64,000 nucleotides of DNA from Catellatospora coxensis (lineage in GTDB: Bacteria; Actinomycetota; Actinomycetes; Mycobacteriales; Micromonosporaceae), in the NCBI RefSeq assembly GCF_016862635.1, contig NZ_BONI01000050.1, positions 1 to 64,000 of the forward strand. Reading direction: 5' to 3'. Below, one piece after another: positions 32,745 to 41,826 of the stretch. The notes under the pieces were generated by a model. It had not been told where the DNA came from. It saw only the letters and a program-made list of their open reading frames with translations, and did not search any database. The first letter of the stretch is position 1. Each line of letters opens with the position of its first letter. Both the position numbers and the translations under genes were made by a program.

Positions 32745-35700
32745 TCAACGCGGGTCGTAACGGCACGTGTTGCCGGTGCGTACGGTCCGGTCGAGGTGCG
32801 CGGCCAGCTCAGGTAGCGCCTCGCGGATTCGGCTGATCGCGTCGCGGATGCGGGCGGTGACCGCCTTGCGGGCCCGCTCGGCCGCCGACGCGCCCAGCGG
32901 CCGGCTGTCGCCGTCCGGGCGGGTGGCCTGGCGCAGCTGGGTCAGCAGCTGCTCGCGCTCGTCGGTCACGGCGTGCCGGCGGCCGAGGTCGTTGCCGTCG
33001 TCCGCGTCGGCCAGCTCCTGCTCGAGTGCCGCCAGCCGTCGCCGGTAGGCGGCCAGCGCCGTGCGGTCCAGCACCGGGTCGGCCCGGCCGGCGTCGGCTG
33101 CGGCGGCCCCGGCCAGGGTGAGCGCGGGATGGTCGACGCCCGGCGCGGCGAGCAGTGCGGCGAGGTCGTGCAGCCCTTTGCAGTCGCGTAGGAACGCGGT
33201 CCGGCCGTGGTACTCGGCCTGCCACATGTCGCCGATCCGCCGCAGTGGCACCTCGCTGTCACGGTGGCGCGGCGGGGGCTGCTGTCGTGGCCGCGTGTCG
33301 AGGGCGGCGATCGCCGCGTGTGACTCGGCCTGCCAGCCGCGGGCGCCCAGCCGCCGGTGGAGTTCGGCGGCGCGGCCCAGCCACTGCCGGGCCGGGACGG
33401 GCTCGGCGAGAGCCGCGTGCAGCGACCCGATCCGGTGGGCGTGCGCGCCCATGAAGGCGACCAGTGCCGCGTTGACGGCGCAGGTCTCCGACAGTGGCAG
33501 CAGGTCGCCGAGCAGCTGCCGGCACAGTGGGCGGTCGTCGAGGGCGACGGCGGCGGTGGCGAGTTCGCCGACGAACACCGACCACAGGTAGGACCGGTCG
33601 GTGCGCCAGTCCGGCAGTGCGAGCACGGTGTCGAGTTCGCGTCTGGCGAGGTCGAGGTCGCCGGCGCGGGCGTAGAAGCCGGCGGCCACGGCGTGGGCGT
33701 GGGCCGGTGCGCCGACCCACCAGGAGACGGCTTCGGCGGCGGTGTCGCGCAGTTGCGCCGCGTCGCCGCGGGCCCGGACGATTTCGAGGCGCTGCGACAT
33801 GCGCACGTTGCCGGCGTCGGCGTCGCCGACGGCTTCGCCCAGCGCGGCGGCTTCGGCGCTGAGCTGCTCGCCGGCGGCCAGGTCGCCGTCGAGCAGGGCG
33901 AGCGCCGCGCGGCGGATGTGCAGGTTGTAGTCGTGGCGGGGTTGGCGCAGTTGCCGGGCGGCGTGGTCGTAGGCGTGCAGGGTCGCCCGGAAGGCCGGGT
34001 TGGCGGTCTCCAGTTGCGCGGTCGCGGTGAGCAGCAGCGCCTGGGTCTGGCGTTCGGGGTCGTGGGCCTGCCGGGCCAGTTCGCCGATCTCGCCGGCGAT
34101 CTCGGCCCGGCGGGTCGCGGTGCCCGGCGTCCACAGGACGTCGTGCTGGGCGAGCAGGCAGCCGGCGAGGGTGGCCGGGTCGCCGACGTGGCGGGCGACG
34201 GCGATGGCGTGTTCGGCCAGCGGCGCGGCGCGGGGCCGGTCGGCGGGCACGGAGTGTTGCAGCTGCCGGGCGAGCGCGGCGGTGACCTGTGCTTCGGTGG
34301 CCGTGGCGGTGCCGGCGAGGGCGTGGTGGGCCTGCTCGAGGCGGTCGATCAGGTCGGTGCGGGGCATGGCGAAGCGGGCGCCGATGCGGTCGATGCCCAG
34401 CGCGACCGCGCCGATCAGGTCGGGTTCGCCGGTGTGCCGGGCGCGCTGCCATGCGGTGTCGAGCAGGTCGCGTGCCGTTGCGGTGTCGCCGGCGCGGAGG
34501 CGGTGGTCGGCTTCGGCGGTGAGCAGGTCGATGTGGTCGGTGTCGCCGAGGACGGCGCCGGCGCCCAGGGCGGCCGTGCGGACGCGGCCGAGGTGGGCGG
34601 CGGCGTCGGTGAACGCGTACCGCTCGGCGTCGATCTGTGCGGCGCGGCGGGCCCAGAGCAGTGCCGGGGTGATGGTGTGCGGCAGGGCGGCGGTGCAGTG
34701 GTGGGCGATCTCGGCCGCGAACACGGTCCCGCCGCGCTCGTGCCGGCGCTCTAGCGCGGCCGCGAACCGCGCGTGCAGGTGCAGGCGCTGCGCGGTGGAC
34801 ATTGCCGAGTAGATCGATTCGCGGTACAGGTCGTGGGTGAAGCGGGTCCCGTCGGCGGCGCAGGTGAGGATGCCGGCGGCGGTGGCCTGCTCGGTCAGTT
34901 CCGCGATGCGGGCGGGCGGCTGTTCGGTGACCTCGGCGAGCACGTCGGGCAGCAGCGTGCCGGTGCCGACCGTGGCGGCTTCGATCAGCCGGGCGCAGTC
35001 GGCCGACAGCCGGGAGGTGCGGCGCGCGATGACCTCGCGTACCGCGGCGGGCACGGTGCCGGAAGCAGGGCCGTCGGACAGCAGCCGGCTGAGTTCGGCC
35101 GCGAAGAACGGGTGCCCGCCACTGCGTTCGTGCACCACCGGGGCCCACCGGTCGGCGGCGTCGGCGCCGGCGACGGCCTGGACCAGTTCGGTGATCTCCT
35201 GCGGGGACAGGCCGCGCAGCGGCAGCCGTTCGGCCGGCAGCGCCACGTCGGTCATCGTGGTGGCGGCGGGGCCGGCGAGTTCGTCGGGGCGGTAGGCGGC
35301 CAGCAGCAGCAGCGCGCCCGGATAGGTCATACCGGTGAGGAACCGCAGCAGTTCCAGGCTGGCGTCGTCGGTCCAGTGGAGGTCGTCGAGCACGACCACC
35401 ACGGGTCCCTGACGGACGGCTGCCGCCAGCACGCGGGCGACCGCGTCGAAGACGCGCAGCCGGCCGCCGGCCCCGTCGCCGCCCGCCGGTCCCGCGTCGA
35501 GCAGGCTTTCCGCGGGCACGGTCGCCGGTCCCGCCTGCGGACCGTGGTCGTCCAGGCAGCGCAGCACCTGGGTCCACGGCCAGTACGCCGGTGCCTGCTC
35601 GCCGTTCCAGCAGGTGCCCCAGGCCGTGCGGGCGCCCGCGGCGGTGGCGTCGGCGGTGAACCTGGCCAGCAGCGCGGTCTTGCCGATCCCGGCCTCGCCG

Positions 35701-35804
35701 CTGACCAGCGCAAGTGCGGGCCGGCGCCAGCCCGAGCCACCGGTCGCGGCGAGTGCGGCCGCGAGGCGGGACAGTGCGTCTTGGCGGCCGACGAAGGTGG
35801 ACAC
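32745..35804 (-). CDS. Large STAND-type ATPase regulator (LuxR/MalT-like, no DNA-binding domain seen)
   Basis: 1019 residues, GTG 35804 (FVGRQ begins at residue 4, the usual start of these proteins). N-terminal AAA/NACHT-like ATPase: Walker A GEAGIGKTAL (~36-45), WNGEQAPAYWPW, Walker B VVVVLDDLHWTDD (~138-150), and the HPFFAAELSRLL motif. A long alpha-helical middle of tetratricopeptide type (~400-850) follows. The C-terminal ~150 residues (RTAFLRDCKGLHDLAALLA, ARKAVTARIRDAI, LDRTVRTGNTCRY) match a C-terminal block seen in many actinobacterial proteins of this class in place of a LuxR helix-turn-helix. Probably a signal-transducing switch; target unknown. Divergent from the methyltransferase. 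Confidence 0.8.
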   Translation of the reverse strand: MSTFVGRQDALSRLAAALAATGGSGWRRPALALVSGEAGIGKTALLARFTADATAAGARTAWGTCWNGEQAPAYWPWTQVLRCLDDHGPQAGPATVPAESLLDAGPAGGDGAGGRLRVFDAVARVLAAAVRQGPVVVVLDDLHWTDDASLELLRFLTGMTYPGALLLLAAYRPDELAGPAATTMTDVALPAERLPLRGLSPQEITELVQAVAGADAADRWAPVVHERSGGHPFFAAELSRLLSDGPASGTVPAAVREVIARRTSRLSADCARLIEAATVGTGTLLPDVLAEVTEQPPARIAELTEQATAAGILTCAADGTRFTHDLYRESIYSAMSTAQRLHLHARFAAALERRHERGGTVFAAEIAHHCTAALPHTITPALLWARRAAQIDAERYAFTDAAAHLGRVRTAALGAGAVLGDTDHIDLLTAEADHRLRAGDTATARDLLDTAWQRARHTGEPDLIGAVALGIDRIGARFAMPRTDLIDRLEQAHHALAGTATATEAQVTAALARQLQHSVPADRPRAAPLAEHAIAVARHVGDPATLAGCLLAQHDVLWTPGTATRRAEIAGEIGELARQAHDPERQTQALLLTATAQLETANPAFRATLHAYDHAARQLRQPRHDYNLHIRRAALALLDGDLAAGEQLSAEAAALGEAVGDADAGNVRMSQRLEIVRARGDAAQLRDTAAEAVSWWVGAPAHAHAVAAGFYARAGDLDLARRELDTVLALPDWRTDRSYLWSVFVGELATAAVALDDRPLCRQLLGDLLPLSETCAVNAALVAFMGAHAHRIGSLHAALAEPVPARQWLGRAAELHRRLGARGWQAESHAAIAALDTRPRQQPPPRHRDSEVPLRRIGDMWQAEYHGRTAFLRDCKGLHDLAALLAAPGVDHPALTLAGAAAADAGRADPVLDRTALAAYRRRLAALEQELADADDGNDLGRRHAVTDEREQLLTQLRQATRPDGDSRPLGASAAERARKAVTARIRDAISRIREALPELAAHLDRTVRTGNTCRYDPR

Positions 35805-35935
35805 CCGGGCATTGTCGCGCAGCTTCGGCGTCCGGCCGGAAAGTGCCAGGCGTTTTCTGGCGGTCGCGGGTGCCGTTCTGGCGCGTATCGCAGTGACAGG
35901 ACAGGACCGGCGATGATTTCCGGAGGGCAGTAGCC

Positions 35936-36790
35936 GTGACGACCACGTTCGACCCGCAGGTGTACAAGTCCACCACCCGGCAGCAGTGGCAGGACGCCGC
36001 TGAGGCCTGGCACCGGTGGGGGCCGCTGATCGAGGACTGGCTCGGTGCGGCCACGCAGAGGATGCTCGACGCGGCGGGGATCACCGCCGGCAGCCGGGTT
36101 CTCGACGTGGCCGCCGGGGCGGGCGGGCAGGCGCTGGCCGCCGCGCACCGTGCCGGGCCGGCCGGGCAGGTGCTGGCCACCGACATCTCGCCGGCGATCC
36201 TGGCGTACGCGGAGCGCTCCGCGCGTGAGGCGGGGCTGGCCAACGTGGCGGTCGCCGAACTGGACGGGGAGCGCCTGGACGTGCCGGAGGCGTCGTTCGA
36301 CGCGGTCATCTCCCGGGTCGGGTTGATCTACTTCCCGGACCAGCAGGCGGCGCTGGCGGGGATGCGCACCGCGCTGCGGCCCGGGGGCAGGGTCGCGGCG
36401 GTCGTCTACGCCGGCGCGGACCGCAACGGCTTCTTCTCCGTGCCCGTCGGGATCATCCGGCGGCGGGCCGCGCTGCCGCCGCCGCTGCCGGGCCAGCCGG
36501 GGCCGTTCAGCCTCGGTGCGCCGGGTGCGGCGGAGGAGGCGTTCGCCCGGGCCGGGTTCCACGACATCACCGTCGACGTGGTCGACTCGCCGGTGCGGCT
36601 GCCGTCTGCGGCCGACTGCGTCCGGTTCGAGCGGGAGTCGTTCGGCGCCCTGCACCAGATGCTGGCCGGGCTGTCGCCGGCGGAGCGGGAGGAGGCCTGG
36701 GCGGAGATCACCGCCGAGTTGGCGGCGTTCGAGGGCCCGGAGGGCTTCGTCGGGCCCTGCGAGATGCTCGTGGTGTCGGCGACCCGCTGA
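35936..36790 (+). CDS. Class I SAM-dependent methyltransferase
   Basis: 284 residues; GTG with GGAGG nine bases upstream. Rossmann-type motifs: VLDVAAGAGGQALAAAH (motif I, SAM binding), LATDISPAILAYAE (motif II), AELDGERLDVPEASFDAVIS (motifs III-IV), then LRPGGRVAAVVYA. Layout and length fit the UbiE/COQ5-like small-molecule methyltransferases. The N-terminus (QQWQDAAEAWHRWGPLIEDW) is characteristic of a subfamily often seen next to regulators in actinomycetes. The substrate cannot be told. Monocistronic, ending in a terminator. Confidence 0.88.
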   Translation: MTTTFDPQVYKSTTRQQWQDAAEAWHRWGPLIEDWLGAATQRMLDAAGITAGSRVLDVAAGAGGQALAAAHRAGPAGQVLATDISPAILAYAERSAREAGLANVAVAELDGERLDVPEASFDAVISRVGLIYFPDQQAALAGMRTALRPGGRVAAVVYAGADRNGFFSVPVGIIRRRAALPPPLPGQPGPFSLGAPGAAEEAFARAGFHDITVDVVDSPVRLPSAADCVRFERESFGALHQMLAGLSPAEREEAWAEITAELAAFEGPEGFVGPCEMLVVSATR

Positions 36791-36808
36791 CGGCCGCGCC
36801 CCGTGGGT

Positions 36809-36834
36809 CCGACCGGGCGCTCCGTCCCGGTCGG
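36809..36834 (+). terminator. Terminator after methyltransferase
   Basis: 9-bp perfect stem (CCGACCGGG with CCCGGTCGG) and 8-base loop, 19 bases after the stop. Confidence 0.6.
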
Positions 36835-36946
36835 CCCCGCGGTGTCGGGGCTGGGGGTTTGCCACGCCGTGGTGAGCTCATGACCTGGTCGCCGAGCGCA
36901 GATACCGATAGTAATAAATAATGCGTGGTGAACAAGGGTCTTCCCA

Positions 36947-36960
36947 ACTGAGTGGTCAGT
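36947..36960 (+). promoter_or_regulatory. Possible TetR-type operator before the FAD oxidoreductase
   Basis: ACTGA-GTGG-TCAGT inverted repeat, followed by another CAGT, 16 bases before the GTG at 36977. Just upstream is an A+T-rich patch (36905-36923) fit for a -10 region. TCAGT/ACTGA half-sites are typical of TetR-family repressors. No regulator gene is adjacent. The GTG has no ribosome-binding site, so the message may be leaderless. Confidence 0.4.
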
Positions 36961-36976
36961 CAGTCAAACTCTCAGC

Positions 36977-38572
36977 GTGACGCATGACGTGATCATCATC
37001 GGTGGTGGGCACAACGGGCTGGTCGCCGCGGCGTACCTCGCGCGGGCCGGGCGGAAGGTGGTCGTGCTGGAACGCCGCCACACCGTCGGCGGTGCGGCCG
37101 TGTCCGAGCGCCCGTTCGGCCCCGACTTCCTCGTCACCTCCCTGTCCTACGTGGTGAGCCTGCTCCCGCCGGACATGGTGCGCGACCTGCGCCTGGCCGA
37201 GCACGGCTACCACGTGTACGAGCAGGGCCCCTACTTCGCGCCCCGCCGCGACGGCCGCCACCTGCACCTGGCGAGCGACCCGCAGCGCCGCCACGACGAG
37301 ATCGCCAAGTTCTCCAAGGCCGACGCCGACGCCTACGAACGCTGGGAGTCCTGGCTGGGCGGGCTCGGCGCGAAGGTCGGCCCGCTGCTGGACGCCATCC
37401 CGCCGAAGCTCGGCAGCAAGCGCCCCGGGGACCTGCTCGGCCAGGCGGCGCTGCTCAAGACGCTGCGCAACATCGACGTACGGGCCGCGTTCGACCTGAC
37501 CCGGCTGTTCACCGCCAGCGTCGCCGACCTGGTCGAGGACCGGTTCGAGTCGGATGCGATGCGGGGCCTGCTGTCGGTGTCGGGCGTCATCGGCACCTGG
37601 GGCGGCCCGCGCAGCGCCGGCACCGCGTTCGTCACCCTGCACCACCACCTGGACCAGACCGGCGGCCAGTCCGCGGCCTGGGGGTTCCCGCGCGGCGGCA
37701 TGGGCGGGGTCACCGCCGCGATGGCCGCGTCCGCCCGCTCCTTCGGCGCCGAGATCCGCACCGAGGCGGCCGTGGCCCGCATCGACACCGCCGGCGGCCG
37801 GGTCACCGGCGTGACCCTGGAGTCGGGCGAGCAGCTCAGCGCCCCGACGGTGATCACCACCGCGCATCCGAAGATCTCGTTCCTGCGCCTGATGGACCGC
37901 GCCGACCTGCCCGGTGACTTCGTCGCCGACATCGAGTCGTGGCAGACCCGCTCGGGCACCGTGAAGGTCAACTTCGCGGTGGACCGGCTGCCGAGCTTCG
38001 CCAGCCACCCCGAGTTCGACCCGGCGGTGTACGGCGGCACGATCGTGCTGTCGGAGTCCCTCGACGACGTAGAGGCCGCGTTCCAGGAGGCCGCCGCAGG
38101 CAGGGCGGCGACGCTGCCGTTCGCCGACGTGTGCATCCCGTCGGTGTTCGACCCGAGCCTCGCGCCCGAGGGTAAGCACGTGGTCAGCATGTTCACCCAG
38201 TGGGTGCCGCACACCTGGGCCGCCGAGCCGCACCCCGCCGAGCTGGACGCCTACGCCGACCGCCTGGTCGCGCGGATGGAGGCCGTCGCGCCCGGGTTCA
38301 CCGACTCGGTCATCGGCCGCCAGATCATCGGCCCGCACGAGATGGAGCACGAGTACGGCCTGGTCGGCGGCAACATCTTCCACGGCGAGCTGACCCCGGG
38401 GCAGATGTTCCACTGCCGCCCCGCGGCCGGCTACGCGGACCTGCGTACCCCGATCAAGGGCCTCTACCAGGCCGGCTCCGCCACGCACGGGGGTGGCGGG
38501 GTCACCGGTATCCCGGGGCGCAACGTGGTCCGGCAGGTGCTGCGCGACACCGGCCGCCGGGGCCGGCGATGA
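36977..38572 (+). CDS. FAD-dependent oxidoreductase, phytoene-desaturase/PYROXD2-like
   Basis: 531 residues. N-terminal dinucleotide-binding motif VIIIGGGHNGLVAAAYLARAG, then VVVLERRHTVGGAAVSE. A middle GMGGVTAAMAASARSFGAEI segment and a C-terminal GLYQAGSATHGGGGVTGIPG close the FAD site as in the phytoene dehydrogenase-related (CrtI/PYROXD2) family. No carotenoid genes surround it, so it is more likely an amine- or lipid-oxidising flavoprotein than a carotenoid desaturase. It overlaps the Rieske oxygenase gene by ATGA, which suggests the two act in one pathway. Confidence 0.87.
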   Translation: MTHDVIIIGGGHNGLVAAAYLARAGRKVVVLERRHTVGGAAVSERPFGPDFLVTSLSYVVSLLPPDMVRDLRLAEHGYHVYEQGPYFAPRRDGRHLHLASDPQRRHDEIAKFSKADADAYERWESWLGGLGAKVGPLLDAIPPKLGSKRPGDLLGQAALLKTLRNIDVRAAFDLTRLFTASVADLVEDRFESDAMRGLLSVSGVIGTWGGPRSAGTAFVTLHHHLDQTGGQSAAWGFPRGGMGGVTAAMAASARSFGAEIRTEAAVARIDTAGGRVTGVTLESGEQLSAPTVITTAHPKISFLRLMDRADLPGDFVADIESWQTRSGTVKVNFAVDRLPSFASHPEFDPAVYGGTIVLSESLDDVEAAFQEAAAGRAATLPFADVCIPSVFDPSLAPEGKHVVSMFTQWVPHTWAAEPHPAELDAYADRLVARMEAVAPGFTDSVIGRQIIGPHEMEHEYGLVGGNIFHGELTPGQMFHCRPAAGYADLRTPIKGLYQAGSATHGGGGVTGIPGRNVVRQVLRDTGRRGRR

Positions 38573-39762
38573 CCGCCGCGCCGCTGCCCGCCGACGGCCT
38601 CGACGCCGCGCTGCGCCCGTTCGGGACCTCGCGGATGCTGCCCGTGCAGGCCTACACCGACCCGGCGGTCCTGGCCTGGGAGCGGCGGCACCTGTTCGCC
38701 GGGTCGTGGACGTGCCTGGGGCGGCGGGCGCAGCTGGCCGCCGCCGGCAACCAGCACGCCGTGACCATCGGCGACGTCGCCGTCGTGGTCACCGTCGCAG
38801 ACCAGGGGGTGCGCGCGTTCGCGAACGTGTGCCGGCACCGCGGCCACGAGCTGCTGCCCGACGGCGGCTCCTGCGAGCGCCGGGCGATCGTGTGCCCGTA
38901 CCACGGCTGGTCCTACGACCTCGACGGCGCGCTGAAGACCGCGCCGCGCATGGGCGACGACTTCCCCGCCAAGCAGTTCGGCCTGGTCGAGCTGCCCGCC
39001 GTCGACTGGCACGGCTGGGTGTTCGTCAACGCCACCGGCGCCGCGATGCCGTTCGGCGAGCACCTGGGCACCCTCGACGCGCTGGTCGCGCCGTACGCGC
39101 CGGAGAAGCTGACCGTCAAGGCCGTGCACCGCTACGAGGTCGCCGCGAACTGGAAGGTCATCGCCGAGAACTACCACGAGTGCTACCACTGCCCGCTGAT
39201 CCACCCGGAGCTGTGCGCGGTCACCCCGCCCAACTCCGGCGACAACTGGCACGAGCCCGGCCACTGGCTCGGCGGGTCCATGGAGCTGCGCGAACACGCC
39301 GAGACCATGTCCCTCGACGGGCGCTCGCGCGGGGTGATGCTCGACGGCGTCGACCGGCGCACCGTGCGCTACCTGGGGCTGTTCCCGAACGTGCTGCTGT
39401 CGCTGCACCCCGACTACGTCATGGCGCACCGGATGACCCCGCTCGCGCCCGACCGGACCGCGGTCGAGTGCGTGTGGCTGTTCGACGACACCGTCACCGA
39501 CCCGTCGTACGCGGTCGAGTTCTGGGACGTCACCAACCGGCAGGACTGGGCGGCGTGCGAGTCGGTGCAGCGCGGCCTGTCCTCCCCGCACTACACCCCG
39601 GGACCGCTCGCGCCGAACGAGACCGCGATCTACGACTGGGTGACCCTGCTGGCGCGGGCATACCGCGACCCCGCCGGGGTGCTCGGCGGGCCCGCGACGT
39701 CAGGTGACCTTGCTGTGTACGATCCCGGCCGTGACTACCGACCCATCCCCCCGGGGCGGTGA
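38569..39762 (+). CDS. Rieske-type ring-hydroxylating oxygenase, alpha subunit
   Basis: 397 residues; ATG overlaps the stop of the FAD gene. Rieske [2Fe-2S] ligands: CRHRGHELLP (~87) and CPYHGWSYDLDG (~108). Mononuclear iron site: ENYHECYHCPLIHPE (~200-214), with the later acidic ligand expected in the WDVTNRQDW stretch. This pattern is that of choline-monooxygenase/GbcA-like and other N-demethylating or hydroxylating oxygenases. No dedicated ferredoxin reductase is in the window; the flavoprotein upstream is a CrtI-type enzyme, not a typical reductase, so the electron donor must be elsewhere. Substrate unknown. Confidence 0.9.
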   Translation: MTAAPLPADGLDAALRPFGTSRMLPVQAYTDPAVLAWERRHLFAGSWTCLGRRAQLAAAGNQHAVTIGDVAVVVTVADQGVRAFANVCRHRGHELLPDGGSCERRAIVCPYHGWSYDLDGALKTAPRMGDDFPAKQFGLVELPAVDWHGWVFVNATGAAMPFGEHLGTLDALVAPYAPEKLTVKAVHRYEVAANWKVIAENYHECYHCPLIHPELCAVTPPNSGDNWHEPGHWLGGSMELREHAETMSLDGRSRGVMLDGVDRRTVRYLGLFPNVLLSLHPDYVMAHRMTPLAPDRTAVECVWLFDDTVTDPSYAVEFWDVTNRQDWAACESVQRGLSSPHYTPGPLAPNETAIYDWVTLLARAYRDPAGVLGGPATSGDLAVYDPGRDYRPIPPGR

Positions 39763-40333
39763 CCGGCGCGCGGTGCTGAGCCTCGCCGTCATCGTGATCA
39801 CCGTCGGCGCGACGGTCTGGCTCAGCGCCCTGGCCGACGACGTCCCGCTGCTGCGCGACGCCTACCAGCGCTGGCAGAGCACCGGCTACGTGCTGCTGAC
39901 CGCGCTCGCGGCGGCCACCCTCGCCAGCGCGGCGCTGCACCCGCTCTGGGCCCGCAAGGCGGGACGGTCGGTGCGGCTGGGCTGGGTCAACGCCGCCCTG
40001 GTGCTGGCGTACACCGTGCTGATCGCGGTGCTGGCCTGGTATCTCGGCGCGGAGGTCCCCGCGGACTTCAGCAGCGGCCGCGGCGGCGGCGCGAAGGGCA
40101 GCTACGTGGCGTGGCTGATCGCGGTACTGCCCGCGCTCGCCGTGCTCGCCTGGGCCGGCCTGCTGTTCCCGCGGCTGCCCGAGCAGACGCCCGCCGCGGC
40201 CGAGGCGGACGACCGCGTGGTGCGTCCGGCCCGGCCGCGCCGGTTCTACGGGACGGTGCTGGGCACCGCGGCCGTCTGCTGGGCGCTGGGCGCCCTGCCG
40301 TTCCTCTTCGTGCTGGCGGGGGCCGTCTTCTAG
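39731..40333 (+). CDS. Small multi-pass membrane protein of unknown function
   Basis: 200 residues from GTG 39731, which overlaps the Rieske gene end by 32 bases in another frame; GTG 39704 is an alternative. About five hydrophobic helices: VLSLAVIVITVGATVWLSAL, YVLLTALAAATLASAAL, VNAALVLAYTVLIAVLAWYL, WLIAVLPALAVLAWAGLLF and AVCWALGALPFLFVLAGAVF. No conserved motif recognised. The overlap suggests transcription with the oxygenase, but the overlap length is unusual for coupling. Its last bases overlap the stop of the convergent propeller gene. Confidence 0.65.
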   Translation: MTTDPSPRGGDRRAVLSLAVIVITVGATVWLSALADDVPLLRDAYQRWQSTGYVLLTALAAATLASAALHPLWARKAGRSVRLGWVNAALVLAYTVLIAVLAWYLGAEVPADFSSGRGGGAKGSYVAWLIAVLPALAVLAWAGLLFPRLPEQTPAAAEADDRVVRPARPRRFYGTVLGTAAVCWALGALPFLFVLAGAVF

Positions 40334-41826
40334 GCGGGGTCCCCGCCCCGGCGGGACCGGCCGCGCATCCGGCGCGACAGCGACCAGGCCCCGACGGCCG
40401 CCAGCAGCACCGGCATGCCGCAGATGCCGAGCGTCAGCCACAGGAACAGGTTCGGCGGCCCGTAGGTCGCCGGCTCCGCCGGGCGCAGCGGGTCCGCCAG
40501 CCGGCTCGTGGCGATCTCGATCGCGGACACGCCGGCGGGCAGGGTGAGCAGCCGCGACGGTGTGGCCCGGCCGAGCATGAAGACCTCCACCGCCCCGCCG
40601 ACCTGCACCACGAGCTGCTCCGGTGTACGCCAGCCCTGTACCCGGACGGGGATGTCCGAGGGCAGCGGTGCGAACGCCCCGCCGGTGACCACGGCTCCGG
40701 TCTCGACGTCGACGACCCGCACCTCGCTCGGGCCTGTCGGCTGGCCGCAGCCGACGCACGCGGTGCGGCGCACCATCGCCAGCAGTCGGCCGTCGGGGCT
40801 CCAGGCGGTGCTGTCGCCGAGCCGCCAGCCGTCGCGGGGCCAGGTCACCGGCTCACCTCCGGCCACCGGGTAGACCGCGATCCGGTCGCCGTGCTCGACG
40901 GCGATACGCGACCCGTCGGGGGACAGGGCCGCCATGGCGCCGCCGCCCGGCTCGGCGTACGGGACGGTGCGCAGCGTGCGCCCCGACGCCAGATCCTGCA
41001 CCTGCCAGCCGGTCTGCGCGCCGTCGGCCGGATTGGCCGCCGCCCGGGCGACGCGCCGGCCGTCGGCGGACCACGCCCGGGGAACCGACTCCCACCCCTG
41101 CCCGTGCACCTGCTCCCCGGTGACGAGGTCGAACACGCCGTAGCCGCCCGCCGACAGCAGGCGGCCGTCCGGCGACAGGACCGGCCACGTGCTCGCCAGC
41201 TCCTCGTGCACGATCTGCTCGAGCGGGTCGCTGAACACGTCCAGCACCCGGTAGCGGTCGCCGTCGGCGGCCAGCAGGACCAGCCGCCCCTCCTCGAGGT
41301 TGCCGTGCGTGGCCCGGCCGCTGTAGACCAGGGCGACCGGCCCCGGCGGCGACTGCTGCAGCTCCGCCGCCGACCACCAGGAATCCCGTGCGGCCAGCCG
41401 GTCGGGCAGCCCGACCCTGCCTCGCGGCTCACCCCACAGCGCGCTGCCGGGCGGCGCGGCCAGGATCAGCAGCGCGCCGACCACCGCGGCCGTGGCCAGG
41501 CGGCGCACCAGCGACCTGCCCGGCATGTCCCGCCACAGCACGGCGAGCAGCACCAGCAGCACGGCCAGCAGCGCCCAGCCGAGCGGGCCGCCCAGCCCTG
41601 AGCCGCCCAGCCCGGACAACCCCGGCGGGGCGGCGGGCTGGACCGCGCGGGTGCCGCCGTCGCTGGTGACGGCGAGTGCGGTGGCGACGCCCGCCGTCGC
41701 GAGCAGTCCTGTTCCGGCCAGGCGGCGACGGCGTGCTCTGCGGCGGGAGCGGGCGAAGAAGTGCTCCGGCAGCGCCGGGGGCGGTTCGGTCTCGGCGACG
41801 GCGCGCAGGTGCTCGCGCAGGCTCAT
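40330..41826 (-). CDS. Membrane beta-propeller protein, probable anti-sigma partner
   Basis: 498 residues; ATG 41826 overlaps the sigma-factor stop (ATGA). A short cytoplasmic head rich in acid then arginine (LREHLRAVAETEPPPALPEHF), three hydrophobic segments (LLATAGVATALAVT, GWALLAVLLVLLAVLW, ATAAVVGALLILAA), then an extracellular WD40-like propeller (PVLSPDGRLLSAGGYG, AWSADGRRVARAA, ALSPDGSRIAVEHG, AWSPDGRLLAMVR) and a final helix with basic tail. Known: SigE-type sigma genes of actinomycetes are commonly followed by such proteins, whose heads bind the sigma factor. No zinc-binding HxxxCxxC motif is visible in the head, so the anti-sigma role is inference. Confidence 0.7.
   Translation of the reverse strand: MSLREHLRAVAETEPPPALPEHFFARSRRRARRRRLAGTGLLATAGVATALAVTSDGGTRAVQPAAPPGLSGLGGSGLGGPLGWALLAVLLVLLAVLWRDMPGRSLVRRLATAAVVGALLILAAPPGSALWGEPRGRVGLPDRLAARDSWWSAAELQQSPPGPVALVYSGRATHGNLEEGRLVLLAADGDRYRVLDVFSDPLEQIVHEELASTWPVLSPDGRLLSAGGYGVFDLVTGEQVHGQGWESVPRAWSADGRRVARAAANPADGAQTGWQVQDLASGRTLRTVPYAEPGGGAMAALSPDGSRIAVEHGDRIAVYPVAGGEPVTWPRDGWRLGDSTAWSPDGRLLAMVRRTACVGCGQPTGPSEVRVVDVETGAVVTGGAFAPLPSDIPVRVQGWRTPEQLVVQVGGAVEVFMLGRATPSRLLTLPAGVSAIEIATSRLADPLRPAEPATYGPPNLFLWLTLGICGMPVLLAAVGAWSLSRRMRGRSRRGGDPA

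Noticed and set aside
33357..34754. 465-codon plus-strand frame inside the STAND ATPase region
   Set aside because: Shadow of the minus-strand ATPase; no motif and glycine/valine-rich composition.
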